A stretch of 64,000 nt of DNA from Rhizobium sp. BG4 (GTDB lineage: Bacteria > Pseudomonadota > Alphaproteobacteria > Rhizobiales > Rhizobiaceae): contig NZ_CP044126.1 in NCBI RefSeq assembly GCF_016864575.1, positions 372,001 to 436,000 on the forward strand, in the 5' to 3' direction. The position numbers were made by a program, and so were the translations under genes. The notes under the pieces were generated by a model. That model had not been told where the DNA came from. It was given only the letters and a program-made list of their open reading frames with translations, and searched no databases. Below are positions 31,574 to 41,244 of the stretch, piece by piece. Each line of letters begins with the position of its first letter. The first letter of the stretch is position 1.

Positions 31574-33358
31574 CTAGTCCAGCAGCGCCAGCGTCGCGGT
31601 CGGGGCGTCCTCGCCGCGCTCGGCAAGGTCCTCGAACTCAATGACTGCATCGATATCGACGCCCATGGCAATATTGGTGACGCGCTCGAGGATGAACTCG
31701 ATGACGACGGGCACCTGGTGCTCATCCATCAGCCGCTTGGCGGTCGCGAATGCCTCCTGGAATTCGTTGGGACTGCGGACGCGGAGCGCCTTGCAGCCGA
31801 GGCCTTCGGCAACAGCGACATGATCGACGCCGTAACCGGGTTCGGCCGTCCCGGAGGCATTGATATTCTCGAAGGCCAGGCTGACCTCGAAATCCATATT
31901 GAAGCCGCGCTGCGCCTGGCGGATAAGGCCCAGATAGGAATTGTTCACGACCACATGCAGATAGGGCAGCTTGTGCTGCGCGCCGACGGCGAGTTCCTCG
32001 ATCATGAACTGGAAATCGTAGTCGCCGGAGAGCGCAACGATCGACCGGTCAGGATCTGCGGCGCGCACGCCAAGGGCTGCCGGAAGCGTCCAGCCGAGCG
32101 GTCCGGCCTGGCCGCAATTGATCCAGTTGCGAGGCTTGTAGACATGCAGGAACTGGGCGCCGGCGATCTGGCTGAGCCCGATCGTCGAGACGTAGCAGGT
32201 ATCGCGGCCGAAGGCCTTGTTCATCTCTTCGTAGACGCGCTGCGGCTTCAGCGGCGTCTGGTCGAAATGCGTCTTGCGCAGCATCGTGCGCTTGCGGTCG
32301 CGGCACTCGTCAGCCCATGCCGACCAGTCGGCGAGCTTGCCGGCGGCCTTCCATTCGGTGGCAACATCGAGCAGCAGCTTGAGCGCCGCACCGGCATCCG
32401 AGACAATGCCGAAGTCGGGGGCGAAGACGCGGCCGATCTGCGTCGGCTCGATATCGACATGCACGAAGGTGCGGTCCTTGGTGTAGGTCGCAACATTGCC
32501 GGTGTGGCGGTTGGCCCAGCGGTTGCCGATGCCGAGCACGAAGTCGGAGGCGAGCAGCGAGGCATTGCCGTAGCGGTGCGAGGTCTGCAGGCCGCACATG
32601 CCGGCCATCAGGGGATGATCGTCGGGGATCGTGCCCCAGCCCATCAGTGTCGGGATAACGGGGACGCCGGTGATCTCGGCGAATTCGATCAGCAGATCGG
32701 AGGCATCGGCGTTGATGATGCCGCCGCCAGCGACGATCAGCGGGCGGTGGGCCTCGTTCAGCATCGTCAGGGCCTTCTCGGCCTGGGCGCGGGTGGCCTG
32801 CGGCTTGTAGGCGCCGAGCGAGGCATAGGTGTCGATGTCGAACTCGATCTCGGCCAGCTGAACGTCAACCGGCAGATCGATCAGAACAGGCCCGGGGCGG
32901 CCGGAGCGCATGATATGGAACGCCTTCTGGAAGACGAAGGGAACCAGCGCCGGCTCCATGACCGTGACTGCCCATTTGGTGACGGGGGCAGCGATCTTGG
33001 AGATATCAACCGCCTGGAAATCCTCCTTGTCGAGGCGGGCGCGCGGCGCCTGGCCGGTGATGCAGAGGATCGGGATCGAGTCGGCAGAAGCCGAGTAGAG
33101 GCCGGTGATCATGTCGGTTCCGGCCGGACCCGACGTGCCGATGCAGACGCCGATATTGCCGGCGCTGGCGCGGGTGTAACCTTCCGCCATATGGCTTGCG
33201 CCCTCGACATGCCGCGCCAGGATGTGGCGGACCGAGCCGCGTGCCTTCAGCGCCGAATAGAATGGGTTGATCGCAGCGCCCGGAACGCCGAAGGCGCAAT
33301 CGACGCCTTCCTTCTCCAGAACCAGTACCGCTGCATCGACAGCTCGCATTCTTGCCAT
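31574..33358 (-). CDS. gcl: Glyoxylate carboligase (tartronate-semialdehyde synthase)
   Basis: 594 residues, essentially collinear with Escherichia coli Gcl. It condenses two glyoxylates to tartronate semialdehyde with loss of CO2, using ThDP and FAD. The opening MARMRAVDAAVLVLEKEGVD and AFGVPGAAINPFYSAL are diagnostic. ARHVEGASHMAEGYTRA contains the Val that replaces the usual catalytic Glu in this enzyme. The ThDP motif near residue 450 reads SGDYDFQFMIEELAV with VVNNSYLGLIRQ. First gene of the leftward operon with a GGAGG site; the IclR regulator is divergent. Its glyoxylate could come from the purine degradation genes immediately to the right. Confidence 0.96.
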   Translation of the reverse strand: MARMRAVDAAVLVLEKEGVDCAFGVPGAAINPFYSALKARGSVRHILARHVEGASHMAEGYTRASAGNIGVCIGTSGPAGTDMITGLYSASADSIPILCITGQAPRARLDKEDFQAVDISKIAAPVTKWAVTVMEPALVPFVFQKAFHIMRSGRPGPVLIDLPVDVQLAEIEFDIDTYASLGAYKPQATRAQAEKALTMLNEAHRPLIVAGGGIINADASDLLIEFAEITGVPVIPTLMGWGTIPDDHPLMAGMCGLQTSHRYGNASLLASDFVLGIGNRWANRHTGNVATYTKDRTFVHVDIEPTQIGRVFAPDFGIVSDAGAALKLLLDVATEWKAAGKLADWSAWADECRDRKRTMLRKTHFDQTPLKPQRVYEEMNKAFGRDTCYVSTIGLSQIAGAQFLHVYKPRNWINCGQAGPLGWTLPAALGVRAADPDRSIVALSGDYDFQFMIEELAVGAQHKLPYLHVVVNNSYLGLIRQAQRGFNMDFEVSLAFENINASGTAEPGYGVDHVAVAEGLGCKALRVRSPNEFQEAFATAKRLMDEHQVPVVIEFILERVTNIAMGVDIDAVIEFEDLAERGEDAPTATLALLD

Positions 33359-33421
33359 TGGGTAATCCTCCGTGTCTGGAAGATGAGGCTAGCGCATCCT
33401 GCACACGGCGCAATTCAAAAA

Positions 33422-33448
33422 TGGAAATCAATACCATCATGTGGAAAT
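33422..33448. promoter_or_regulatory. Candidate IclR operator in the gcl/iclR divergent region
   Basis: TGGAAAT occurs at 33422-33428 and again at 33442-33448, exactly 20 bp apart (two helical turns), in an AT-rich stretch of the 166-bp intergenic region. A reverse-type TTTTCA follows at about 33454. IclR-family sites are often AT-rich TGGAAA/TTTCCA half-sites, so this is a reasonable site for the adjacent IclR protein. Pattern only; not tested. Confidence 0.4.
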
Positions 33449-33524
33449 AAACATTTTCAATGAATCTGGAACAATCGCTCGCGTCCGGCTATGTCATGAC
33501 CACCAAGGGGCAGGAGACGACGGC

Positions 33525-34352
33525 ATGGCGGAGCATCAGGAAAAAGGGAGAGGCAGACCGGGACGCAAGCCGTCCGAGAACGCTGCTCCCTCCTCGGTCC
33601 AGGTGCTCGACCGCAGCCTTAAGCTTCTGGAACTGGTGGCAGAAGCTGAAGGCGCTGTCCTCACCGATCTTGCGGAGCAATCCGGCATGGCGCCCTCTAC
33701 CGTACACCGGCTGCTGACGTCACTCGCGCAGCACGGCATGGTCACGCATGATGGCGAGACCGGTGCGTGGACGATCGGCGTCAAGGCTTTCGAGATCGGC
33801 ACGGCCTATCTCCGCTTCCGCAAGCTCGGCACGATCAGCCGTCCGTTCCTCAAGCAGCTGATGGATGAATGCGGCGAGACCGCCAATATCGCGATCGAGG
33901 ATGACGGCGACGTGGTCTTCATCTCGCAAGTGGAAAGCCACGCGCCGATGCGCGCCTTCTTCCGGCCGGGACGGCGCGGGCCGATCCATGCCTCAGGGAT
34001 CGGCAAGGCCATCCTCTCGACATGGACGGATGAGCGGATCGGGACGCTGTTGGCCGGCCGGCCGCTGCAGCACTTCACCGGCAAGACGCGCGACAGCCTG
34101 CCGAAGCTGCTTGGCGATATCGCGGAGATCCGCGCCCGCGGCTGGTCCATCGACGATGAGGAGCACACCCTCGGCATGCGCTGCGTCGCCGCGCCGATCT
34201 TCGACGAATATGGCGAGGCCGTTGCCGGCATATCCATCTCGGGTCCGGCCGTGCGGCTGCCCGATGAGAAGATCGCGGCGATTGGCCCATTGGTACAGAC
34301 CGTGGCCGAAGCCCTGACCAAGGCGATGGGCGGACGCTCGAAACGGCCCTGA
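33525..34352 (+). CDS. IclR-family transcriptional regulator of the glyoxylate operon
   Basis: 275 residues from the ATG at 33525, which has AGGAG 8 bp upstream; a longer reading lacks one. A basic, low-complexity start (EKGRGRPGRKPSE) precedes the winged helix: VQVLDRSLKLLELVAEAEGA and GMAPSTVHRLLTSLAQHGMV. The effector domain contains IAIEDDGDVVFISQVES, GRRGPIHASGIGKAIL, DDEEHTLGMRCVAAPIFDEY and AGISISGPAVRL. Divergent from gcl, like the AllR/glyoxylate-sensing members of the family, so glyoxylate is a plausible effector (inference). Confidence 0.92.
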   Translation: MAEHQEKGRGRPGRKPSENAAPSSVQVLDRSLKLLELVAEAEGAVLTDLAEQSGMAPSTVHRLLTSLAQHGMVTHDGETGAWTIGVKAFEIGTAYLRFRKLGTISRPFLKQLMDECGETANIAIEDDGDVVFISQVESHAPMRAFFRPGRRGPIHASGIGKAILSTWTDERIGTLLAGRPLQHFTGKTRDSLPKLLGDIAEIRARGWSIDDEEHTLGMRCVAAPIFDEYGEAVAGISISGPAVRLPDEKIAAIGPLVQTVAEALTKAMGGRSKRP

Positions 34353-34411
34353 GCTTAAATGCAAAGCGCCGGCATCACGGAGAGGCCGGCGGCAGGATTC
34401 TGATCGAGAGA

Positions 34412-35746
34412 TCAGGCGGTTTCGAGTTGCCTATCGGCCGTCGCGCGCCGCGGCTTCTTCATCGCCTTACCGGCAACATAGACCTCGGCGATGCAGCGGT
34501 CGTCGCCCATCGTCTGCAGGATAAAGAGTTCCTCGATCAGCGACCGCGCCGTCCGCATCCGGTATTCCATCGCCGACTTAGCGCGGGAATCGAGGATGAC
34601 GATATCGGCCGTCACACCCGGTTCCAGCGAACCGATCTCCTGCTCGAGACCAAGCGCCACGGCATTGCCGCGCGTCATCCGGTAGAAGGAGTTGAGCGGC
34701 GTCAGCCGCTGGCCCTGCAGATGCAGCACTTTGTAGGCCTCATCCATCGTCTCCAGCATCGAGAAGCTGGTACCGGCGCCGACATCGGTCGCGACCGACC
34801 ACCGGGCGCCGAGCTTGTCGAAACGGGCGCTGTCGAACAGGCCGGACCCCAGGAAAAGGTTCGATGTCGGGCAGAAGACGCCGACCGCACCACTCTCGGC
34901 AAGCACCGAGATTTCCCGGTCGCTCATGTGGATGCAGTGGCCGAGCAGTGTGCGCTCGTTCAGCAGGCCGTAGCGCGCATAGATATCCGTATAGTCCTTT
35001 GCCGCGGGATAGAGCGAGGTGGCGAAGGCGATCTCGTCGAGGTTCTCGGAGAGATGAGTCTGCACGTAGCAATCCGGATGCTCGGAAACCAGCGCCTTGC
35101 CCATCTCCATCTGTTCCGGCGTCGAGGTGATGGCGAAGCGCGGGCTGATCGCGTAACGGGCGCGGCCGCGCCCGTGCCATTTTTCGATCAGCCGCTTGGT
35201 TTCGTCATATCCACGCTCAGGCGTATCGCGCAGCGCTTCCGGCGCGTTGCGGTCCATCATCACCTTGCCGCCGATGACACCCATGCCGCGCTGCTCGGCG
35301 GCGGAGAAATAGGCATCGACGCTCTCTGGATGAACCGAGCAATAGGCGACGGCGGTCGTCGTGCCGTTCGACAGAAGCTCGTCCATGAAGCGGCCGGCGA
35401 CTTCGGCGGCATGCGCGGGGCGGGCAAACTTCTGCTCCTCCACGAAAATATAGGTGTTCAGCCATTCCAGCAGCTGCGCGCCATAGGAGGCAATCGCCTG
35501 CGTCTGCGGGAAATGCAGATGCGTGTCGATGAAGCCCGGCAGGATCAGGTTCGGGCGGTGATCCTCGACCTTGATATCGGCGGCGGCGAGTTTCCTGACA
35601 TCGCCATAGACGCCCGAAGTGACGATCCTGCCTCCGCGTACCAGAACCGCACCATCTTCGAAATAGCGATAGGAGGCATCGTCATCGATGCCCTGCGGCT
35701 CGGAGATGAAAGTCAGCACGCGGCCGCGGATCAGGATATCGGTCAT
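34412..35746 (-). CDS. guaD: Guanine deaminase
   Basis: 444 residues, amidohydrolase superfamily. It deaminates guanine to xanthine, feeding xanthine dehydrogenase encoded further right. Metal and substrate residues are seen in LPGFIDTHLHFPQTQAIASY, VQTHLSENLDEI, LLGHCIHMSDREI and SVATDVGAGTSFSMLETMDE, and the C-terminal beta domain includes GSLEPGVTADIVILD. Length agrees with bacterial GuaD. The start overlaps the puuD stop by 4 bp (ATGA), so it is translated from the puuD transcript. It converges on the iclR gene. Confidence 0.95.
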   Translation of the reverse strand: MTDILIRGRVLTFISEPQGIDDDASYRYFEDGAVLVRGGRIVTSGVYGDVRKLAAADIKVEDHRPNLILPGFIDTHLHFPQTQAIASYGAQLLEWLNTYIFVEEQKFARPAHAAEVAGRFMDELLSNGTTTAVAYCSVHPESVDAYFSAAEQRGMGVIGGKVMMDRNAPEALRDTPERGYDETKRLIEKWHGRGRARYAISPRFAITSTPEQMEMGKALVSEHPDCYVQTHLSENLDEIAFATSLYPAAKDYTDIYARYGLLNERTLLGHCIHMSDREISVLAESGAVGVFCPTSNLFLGSGLFDSARFDKLGARWSVATDVGAGTSFSMLETMDEAYKVLHLQGQRLTPLNSFYRMTRGNAVALGLEQEIGSLEPGVTADIVILDSRAKSAMEYRMRTARSLIEELFILQTMGDDRCIAEVYVAGKAMKKPRRATADRQLETA

Positions 35747-36984
35747 TGGGTCTTCTCTCCGTTGATGGCGCTCTCGTACCAGGACACAAGCAGGCGCCGT
35801 TCGTCGTCGGTGATCTGAGTGACATTCGCGGGCGGCATGGCATGCGAGCGGCCCGCCTGCAGGTAGATCTCGCGGGCATGGGCCGCGATGTCGCGGTCAG
35901 TTTCCAGGGTCACGCCCTTCGGCGGCTTGATGATACCCTCCCACCCCGGCTCCTGCGCATGGCACATGGAACAGCGCCCGAGCACCGTATCGCGCACCTT
36001 CGGAAAGGCCTCGGCGGTGACGAAGGGCTGCTGGGCTGCCGAAATCTTCGCCTCCGCCGCATCGCCGGTCAGGATTTTAGGCACCGTCGACAGCCACATG
36101 ATGCAGATGAAGATGATGACGGTGACGATCCAGGTCCATGTCGGATTGCCGGCATCGGCATGGCGGGTGTTGAAGTAGTGGCGGATGGTGACGCCCATCA
36201 GAAACACCAGCGAGGCGATGATCCAGTTGAACTCGGTGCCGAAGGCCAGCGGATAGTGGTTCGACAGCATCAGGAACAGGACGGGCAGCGTCAGGTAATT
36301 GTTATGCGTCGAGCGCTGCTTGGCGATCTTGCCGTATTTCGGATCGGGGGTACGGCCGGCCAGAAGGTCGGCGACGACGATCTTCTGGTTCGGAATGATG
36401 ATGAAGAAGACGTTGGCCGACATGATCGTCGCCGTGAAGGCGCCGAGATGCAGGAAGGCGGCGCGGCCTGTGAACAGATGGGTATAGCCCCAGGCGACGA
36501 AAACCAGGATGAAATAGAGCGCAACCATCAGCCGCGTATTGTAGTTGCCGAATGGCGACTTGCAGATCAGGTCGTAGATGATCCAGCCTCCGGCGATCGT
36601 TCCGAGCGAGATGGCAATGGCCACCGGCTTGGAAACGTCGAGCACGTGAGGATCGATCATGTAGAGATCCGCTCCGGCATAATAGACGAGACAGAGCATG
36701 CCGAACCCCGAAAGCCAGGTGACGTAGCTCTCCCATTTGAACCAGACGAGGTGGTCGGGCATGTTGGCCGGCGCCACCAGATATTTCTGGATATGGTAGA
36801 AGCCGCCGCCGTGGACCTGCCATTCCTCACCGAAGGCACCGGGCGGCAGGTCGGGGCGTTTCTTCAGACCGAGATCGAGCGCCACGAAATAGAAGGAAGA
36901 GCCGATCCAGGCGATTGCCGTTATCACATGCAGCCAGCGGACGGCGAAAGTCACCCAATCCCAGGCGATGGCATATTCATACAT
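35743..36984 (-). CDS. puuD: Membrane-bound urate oxidase with C-terminal cytochrome c domain (PuuD)
   Basis: 413 residues from the ATG at 36984, with GGGAGG upstream. About eight membrane helices span residues 12-300, including VRWLHVITAIAWIGSSFYFV and VMSANV-like segments, with many His residues (VHGGGFYHIQKYLVAP). The C-terminal domain holds a haem c site, GRCSMCHAQEP, and a distal Met region (SHAMPPANVTQI). This matches PuuD, first characterised in Agrobacterium fabrum, which oxidises urate to 5-hydroxyisourate and passes electrons to the respiratory chain instead of making H2O2. The product is used by the HIU hydrolase at 42729-43094. It is divergent from a LysR regulator gene. Confidence 0.94.
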   Translation of the reverse strand: MYEYAIAWDWVTFAVRWLHVITAIAWIGSSFYFVALDLGLKKRPDLPPGAFGEEWQVHGGGFYHIQKYLVAPANMPDHLVWFKWESYVTWLSGFGMLCLVYYAGADLYMIDPHVLDVSKPVAIAISLGTIAGGWIIYDLICKSPFGNYNTRLMVALYFILVFVAWGYTHLFTGRAAFLHLGAFTATIMSANVFFIIIPNQKIVVADLLAGRTPDPKYGKIAKQRSTHNNYLTLPVLFLMLSNHYPLAFGTEFNWIIASLVFLMGVTIRHYFNTRHADAGNPTWTWIVTVIIFICIMWLSTVPKILTGDAAEAKISAAQQPFVTAEAFPKVRDTVLGRCSMCHAQEPGWEGIIKPPKGVTLETDRDIAAHAREIYLQAGRSHAMPPANVTQITDDERRLLVSWYESAINGEKTQ

Positions 36985-37056
36985 GGAGACCTCCCAGTTA
37001 TCGGGAACGGTTCTGCCATCGCGCGACTTCCCCGGAAATCCCGTGAAATCCTCGAA

Positions 37057-37078
37057 CACTTTCAAAAAAATCTATAAG
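37057..37078. promoter_or_regulatory. Third copy of the TTGAAAGT-type motif, between puuD and its LysR regulator
   Basis: The plus strand reads CACTTTCAA followed by an A-run and TCTATAAG. On the puuD-sense strand it is TTGAAAGTGTTCGAGGATT, close to TTGAAAGTCTCGAAGGATC upstream of the HIU hydrolase. It lies 73 bp upstream of puuD. Shared sequence and similar spacing suggest a common regulator for the purine genes, perhaps the neighbouring LysR protein. Confidence 0.45.
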
Positions 37079-37120
37079 ATCGCGGCCGCTGTCCCATGAA
37101 ATGATGTGGTAGAAAGCGCT

Positions 37121-38061
37121 ATGTCCTATCTCGATAACATCCGCGTCTTCGTTCGCGTGATCGAACTCGGTACGCTTTCCGCTGCGGGGCGCGACCAGCG
37201 CGTCACGCCTGCTGTCGCCAGCAACCGCATCAAGGAGCTGGAAAGCCATCTCGGCGTCCGGCTCTTCAACCGGACGACACGAAAGCTGTCGCCGACGGAG
37301 CATGGCCGCGTCTTCTATGACGGGGCGGTGAAGATCATCGAAGCCGTCAACGAGGCAGAAGGCGCCATTGCCGACCTGTCCCGCAATCCGAAGGGGTCGC
37401 TGCGCATTACCGCGCCGCTCGGTATCGGCCGCCGGCTGATTGCCTCGGGAATCCCGAGTTCCACGACAAATATCCCGATATCGAAGTGCGGGTGCGCCTC
37501 TCGGACCATAATGTCGACATCCTCGCCGAAGGCGTCGATGTCGCCTTCAAACTCGGCGTGCTCGAGGATTCGAACCTGCGCATGCGCGGCATCCTCAATT
37601 GCCAGCGCGTGCTCTGTGCGTCGCCCGACTATATCGAGCGCCGCGGCATGCCCGGGAATGCGGATGCGCTGATCTCGGACAAACACGACTGTCTGCTGCT
37701 GCGCTATCCGGGCTCGAAGGAATATTTCTGGACGCTCCTGACGGCCGAAGGCCTGCGCAAGTTCGAAGTCGGCGGCCCTTATGACAGCGATGATGGCGAC
37801 GTGCTTACGCAATGGGCGCTCGAGGGACGCGGCATCATCAACAAGCCGCTCTTCGAGGTGAAGGCCTATCTGAGAGAAGGTAAGCTGGTGGAGATCCTGA
37901 AGGACAGTCCGCCCGCCTCCGTGCAGCTTGCCGCTCTCTATCCGCACAAGCGCTTCCAGGATCCGAAGGTGCGGCTGATGATCGACTTCATGGCCGACCG
38001 CTGTCAGCGGCTGATCGGCAAGCTCCTGGACGACGAACCCGCCGTTGCCGAAGCCGACTGA
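37121..38061 (+). pseudogene. LysR-family regulator with apparent single-base frameshift
   Basis: The first frame, from ATG 37121, encodes a LysR helix-turn-helix (SYLDNIRVFVRVIELGTLSA, VTPAVASNRIKELESHLGVR) and continues to ITAPLGIGRRLIASGIP, then becomes meaningless and stops near 37672. The continuing effector domain is in another frame: PEFHDKYPDIEVRVRLSDHN and on to 38061, ending KLLDDEPAVAEAD. Adding one base in ATCCCGAG near 37451-37458 (to give CCGGAG) restores ...IPEFHDKYPD, the standard LysR sequence. So this is either a real inactivating deletion or a base-call error. It is divergent from puuD and convergent with xdhC, whose end overlaps it by 58 bp. Intact, it would be about 313 residues and the obvious purine regulator. 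Confidence 0.8.
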
Positions 38062-38882
38062 TCGCGTTTCGCCGACCAGTTCAGCGCCGCCGTCATGATC
38101 TCCGCCGCCGCCAGTGTGGCGATGACGGCCGGGCGCTTGTCCTTAACGACGGTTCCGCCGATCGGGCAGACGAGCTTGTCGAACAGTTCGGGATGACCAA
38201 CCTCGCGCGACAGCCAGCTGCGGAAGGTCGCCCGCTTGGTCGATGAGCCGATCATGCCGACATAGGCGGCATCCGGGCGGCTGAGCGCTTCGGCGGTGAT
38301 CAGGAAATCCAGCGCATGATCATGGGTCAGGATCACGAAACTGCTGCCGGCCGGGGCGTCATGGACGACCGCCTCCGGTATCGCCGTCAGGCAGGTCTCG
38401 ATCCGCGGCACGGAGGAGGCCGCCAGCTCATCTTCGCGGGTGTCGACGAGAATGACGCGCAGGGGCGCGAGCGATAGCGCCATAGCCAGCGCATCGCCGA
38501 CATGGCCCGCTCCGAACACATAGACGTGCGGGCGCGCAGCAATCTCCCGGTCGCTGCGCGCAACGAGATCACGCGCAAGGCGGGCATCGACCGCCGTCAG
38601 CGCAAGGTTGACCCGGCCGCCGCAGCACTGGCCTATCTCCGGGCCGAGCGGCACATTCATCGTGCCTGCGGCGGTCTGCAGCCGCAGCGCCCGGCGCGCC
38701 TGGTCGATCGCCATGTGCTCAAGCTGGCCGCCGCCGATCGTCGAGAAGATCGCCCGCTCTGAGACCAGCATCCAGGCATCGGTATCGCGCGGCGTCGAAC
38801 CCGCGGCCCCAACGACCTCGATCAGGATCGAAGCCGGTTCGCGGCGCAGGAAATCCCGGATGTCTTCACGCGCGGCAGGCAT
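38004..38882 (-). CDS. xdhC: Xanthine dehydrogenase accessory protein XdhC
   Basis: 292 residues. XdhC binds molybdenum cofactor, promotes its sulfuration and inserts it into XdhB. The N-terminal part shows EVVGAAGSTPRDTDAWMLV, TIGGGQLEHMAIDQA and GQCCGGRVNL, with the paired Cys that bind the cofactor. The C-terminal Rossmann domain has HVYVFGAGHVGDALAMAL, ILTHDHALD and AYVGMIGSSTKRATF. The start is 4 bp after xdhB. The last 58 bp overlap the convergent LysR gene; the C-terminal Ser-rich tail (SASATAGSSSRS) is encoded there and may be dispensable. Confidence 0.94.
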   Translation of the reverse strand: MPAAREDIRDFLRREPASILIEVVGAAGSTPRDTDAWMLVSERAIFSTIGGGQLEHMAIDQARRALRLQTAAGTMNVPLGPEIGQCCGGRVNLALTAVDARLARDLVARSDREIAARPHVYVFGAGHVGDALAMALSLAPLRVILVDTREDELAASSVPRIETCLTAIPEAVVHDAPAGSSFVILTHDHALDFLITAEALSRPDAAYVGMIGSSTKRATFRSWLSREVGHPELFDKLVCPIGGTVVKDKRPAVIATLAAAEIMTAALNWSAKRDQSASATAGSSSRSLPISR

Positions 38883-38886
38883 GCGC

Positions 38887-41241
38887 TCACTCCCTGTTCG
38901 CCGCTTTGAGCCGCTCGATCGCCATCAGCACCCGTTCGGGCGTTGCCGGCGCGTCGAGGCGCGGGCAGATCCTGTGATCCGCAACGCTCGCAACCGCGTC
39001 CGAGAGAGCATGCAGCACGGAAAGGCCAAGCGGAAGGGGCGGTTCGCCGACGGCCTTCGAGCGATGGACGGTCGGCTCGTAGGCCTGCGACCAGTCCGTC
39101 AGCGCGACGTTGAAAATCTTCGGCCGGTCGGAGGCGAGCGGAATCTTGTAGGTCGATGGCGCGTGAGTGCGAAGCCGCCCCTTGCCGTCCCACCACAGTT
39201 CCTCGGTCGTCAGCCAGCCCATGCCCTGAACAAAACCGCCCTCGATCTGGCCGATATCGATGATCGGGTTCAGCGAGCGGCCGGTATCGTGGAGGATATC
39301 GGTGCGCTCGACGACATATTCGCCGGTCAGCGTATCGATCGACACTTCCGAGCAGGCAGCGCCATAGGCATAGTAATAGAAGGCATGGCCGCGGCCCTTG
39401 GCGCGGTCCCAATGGATTTTCGGGGTCTTGTAGAAGCCTGCGGCGGAGAGCTGGACGCGGGCCATATAGGCCTTCTTGACCAGATCGTTGAAGGCGATCT
39501 CGTTCGCACCAATGCGCACCCGGTTCGGCAGGAAGATCACCTGTTCGGCTGGCACTTGGTAGGTTTCGGCGGCGAACGCAATCAGCCGGTCCTTGATCTG
39601 CCGTGCCGCATTCTGCGCCGCCATGCCGTTCAGGTCGGCACCGGAGGAAGCAGCGGTCGGCGACGTGTTCGGCACCTTGGCCGTCGTTGTCGCGGTGATC
39701 TTCACCCGGTCGAGATCGATTTGGAACTCCTCGGCCACGACCTGTGCGACCTTCAGATGAAGCCCCTGCCCCATCTCCGTGCCGCCATGGTTCATATGCA
39801 CGGAACCATCGGTATAGACGTGCACCAGTGCACCGGCCTGGTTCGATTCCGTCTTGGTGAAGGAGATACCGAACTTGACGGGCGTCAGCGCGATGCCGCG
39901 CTTGACCACGCGGTTCCGGGCATTGAACTCCTGGATCGCCTGGCGGCGGCCGGCATAGTCGGCGCTCTCCTCAAGTTCAGCGACGATCCGCTGGATGATG
40001 CAATCCTCGACCTTCTGGTGATAGGGCGTGAGATTGCGCTCACCCTCGACACCCATGGCGTCGTAGAAATTCAGCTTGCGGATGTCGAGCGGATCCTTGC
40101 CGACGGCAAAGGCCACCTCATCGATGACGCGCTCGGCGCCGACCATGCCCTGCGGTCCGCCGAAGCCGCGGAAGGCGGTGTTGGAGACCGTATTCGTATA
40201 GAGCGGCGCGGATTTCGCATGAACCGCCGGGAAGAAATAGGCGTTGTCGCAGTGGAACAGCGCGCGGTCGCCGACCGGGCCAGAGAGATCGGCGGAGAAA
40301 CCGGCACGCAGCGCGAAAGTATAGTCAATCGCCAGGATCCGGCCTTCGTCGTCGAAGCCGACATCGTAGTCGATCGCGAAGTCGTGCCGCTTTCCCGTCG
40401 CGGTCATGTCCTCGTCGCGGTCGAGGCGGAGCTTGACCGGACGGCCGAGCTTCTTCGCCGCGATCGCGGCGAGCGCCGCACACTGGTTGGCCTGCGTTTC
40501 CTTGCCGCCGAAGCCGCCGCCCATGCGGCGCACCTCGATCGTCACGGCGTTGCTCGGCACGCCGAGCGCATGGGCAACCATGTGCTGGGTTTCGCTCGGC
40601 CCCTGTGTCGAGCAATAGACGATGATCTCGTCATCCTCGCCGGGCAGCGCCAGCGACACCTGCCCCTCGAGATAGAAATGATCCTGCCCGCCAAGGCGCA
40701 TGCGGCCCTTGACGCGGCGCGGCGCGCTTTCGAGCCCGGCCGCAGCATCGCCGCGCTTCAGCGTCAGCGGTGTGACGACCTGGCGATGGGTTGATACGTC
40801 GAGGTCCCATATGTCGATCTCGGCCGGCAGCTCCTCATAGGTGATCTTTGCCAGGCGTGCTGCCCGGCGCGCCTGCTCGCGCGTCTCGGCAATGACACAG
40901 AAGATCGGCTGGCCGTGAAACTCGACCTTGCCAACGGCAAGTACCGGATCGTCGTTCATATAGGACGGCGAGATGTCGTTGACCCCCGGCACATCCTCAT
41001 GGGTCAGCACCGCGACGACGCCGGGTGCGGCAGCGACGGCCGAGAGATCGACCTCCTTCAGGATGCCATGAGCAGCATTCGACAGGCCGAGCCCGGCATG
41101 CAGCGTGCCCGCGGGTTCGGCGATGTCGTCGATGTAGATCGCTGTACCGGCAACGTGCTTGTGCGCGGAATCATGGCGCGGGCTGGTATGGACGCCGCCG
41201 GTGATCGTTTCGGCTTTGATGTCGGCAGTGTGCTTGTTCAT
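38887..41241 (-). CDS. xdhB: Xanthine dehydrogenase, molybdopterin-binding subunit
   Basis: 784 residues, normal for XdhB of the two-subunit bacterial enzyme. It hydroxylates hypoxanthine to xanthine and xanthine to urate. The N-terminal a/b hammerhead domain begins HKHVAGTAIYIDDIAEPAGT. Molybdopterin contacts include RMGGGFGGKETQ near residue 240 and NTAFRGFGGPQGM near 350. The catalytic Glu lies in KAVGEPPLPLG near residue 730. It starts 3 bp after xdhA and is followed closely by xdhC, so HIU hydrolase, XdhA, XdhB and XdhC form one leftward operon. Confidence 0.96.
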   Translation of the reverse strand: MNKHTADIKAETITGGVHTSPRHDSAHKHVAGTAIYIDDIAEPAGTLHAGLGLSNAAHGILKEVDLSAVAAAPGVVAVLTHEDVPGVNDISPSYMNDDPVLAVGKVEFHGQPIFCVIAETREQARRAARLAKITYEELPAEIDIWDLDVSTHRQVVTPLTLKRGDAAAGLESAPRRVKGRMRLGGQDHFYLEGQVSLALPGEDDEIIVYCSTQGPSETQHMVAHALGVPSNAVTIEVRRMGGGFGGKETQANQCAALAAIAAKKLGRPVKLRLDRDEDMTATGKRHDFAIDYDVGFDDEGRILAIDYTFALRAGFSADLSGPVGDRALFHCDNAYFFPAVHAKSAPLYTNTVSNTAFRGFGGPQGMVGAERVIDEVAFAVGKDPLDIRKLNFYDAMGVEGERNLTPYHQKVEDCIIQRIVAELEESADYAGRRQAIQEFNARNRVVKRGIALTPVKFGISFTKTESNQAGALVHVYTDGSVHMNHGGTEMGQGLHLKVAQVVAEEFQIDLDRVKITATTTAKVPNTSPTAASSGADLNGMAAQNAARQIKDRLIAFAAETYQVPAEQVIFLPNRVRIGANEIAFNDLVKKAYMARVQLSAAGFYKTPKIHWDRAKGRGHAFYYYAYGAACSEVSIDTLTGEYVVERTDILHDTGRSLNPIIDIGQIEGGFVQGMGWLTTEELWWDGKGRLRTHAPSTYKIPLASDRPKIFNVALTDWSQAYEPTVHRSKAVGEPPLPLGLSVLHALSDAVASVADHRICPRLDAPATPERVLMAIERLKAANRE

Positions 41242-41244
41242 GGC

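Noticed and set aside
30557..33463. A 968-codon open frame on the plus strand opposite gcl and hyi
   Set aside because: It is antisense to two unmistakable genes; long antisense frames arise from GC-rich codon usage. The product lacks recognisable domains.
34369..34391. GCCGGC repeats between iclR and guaD as a bidirectional terminator
   Set aside because: Only a 6-bp stem with an 11-nt loop and no T-run in either direction.
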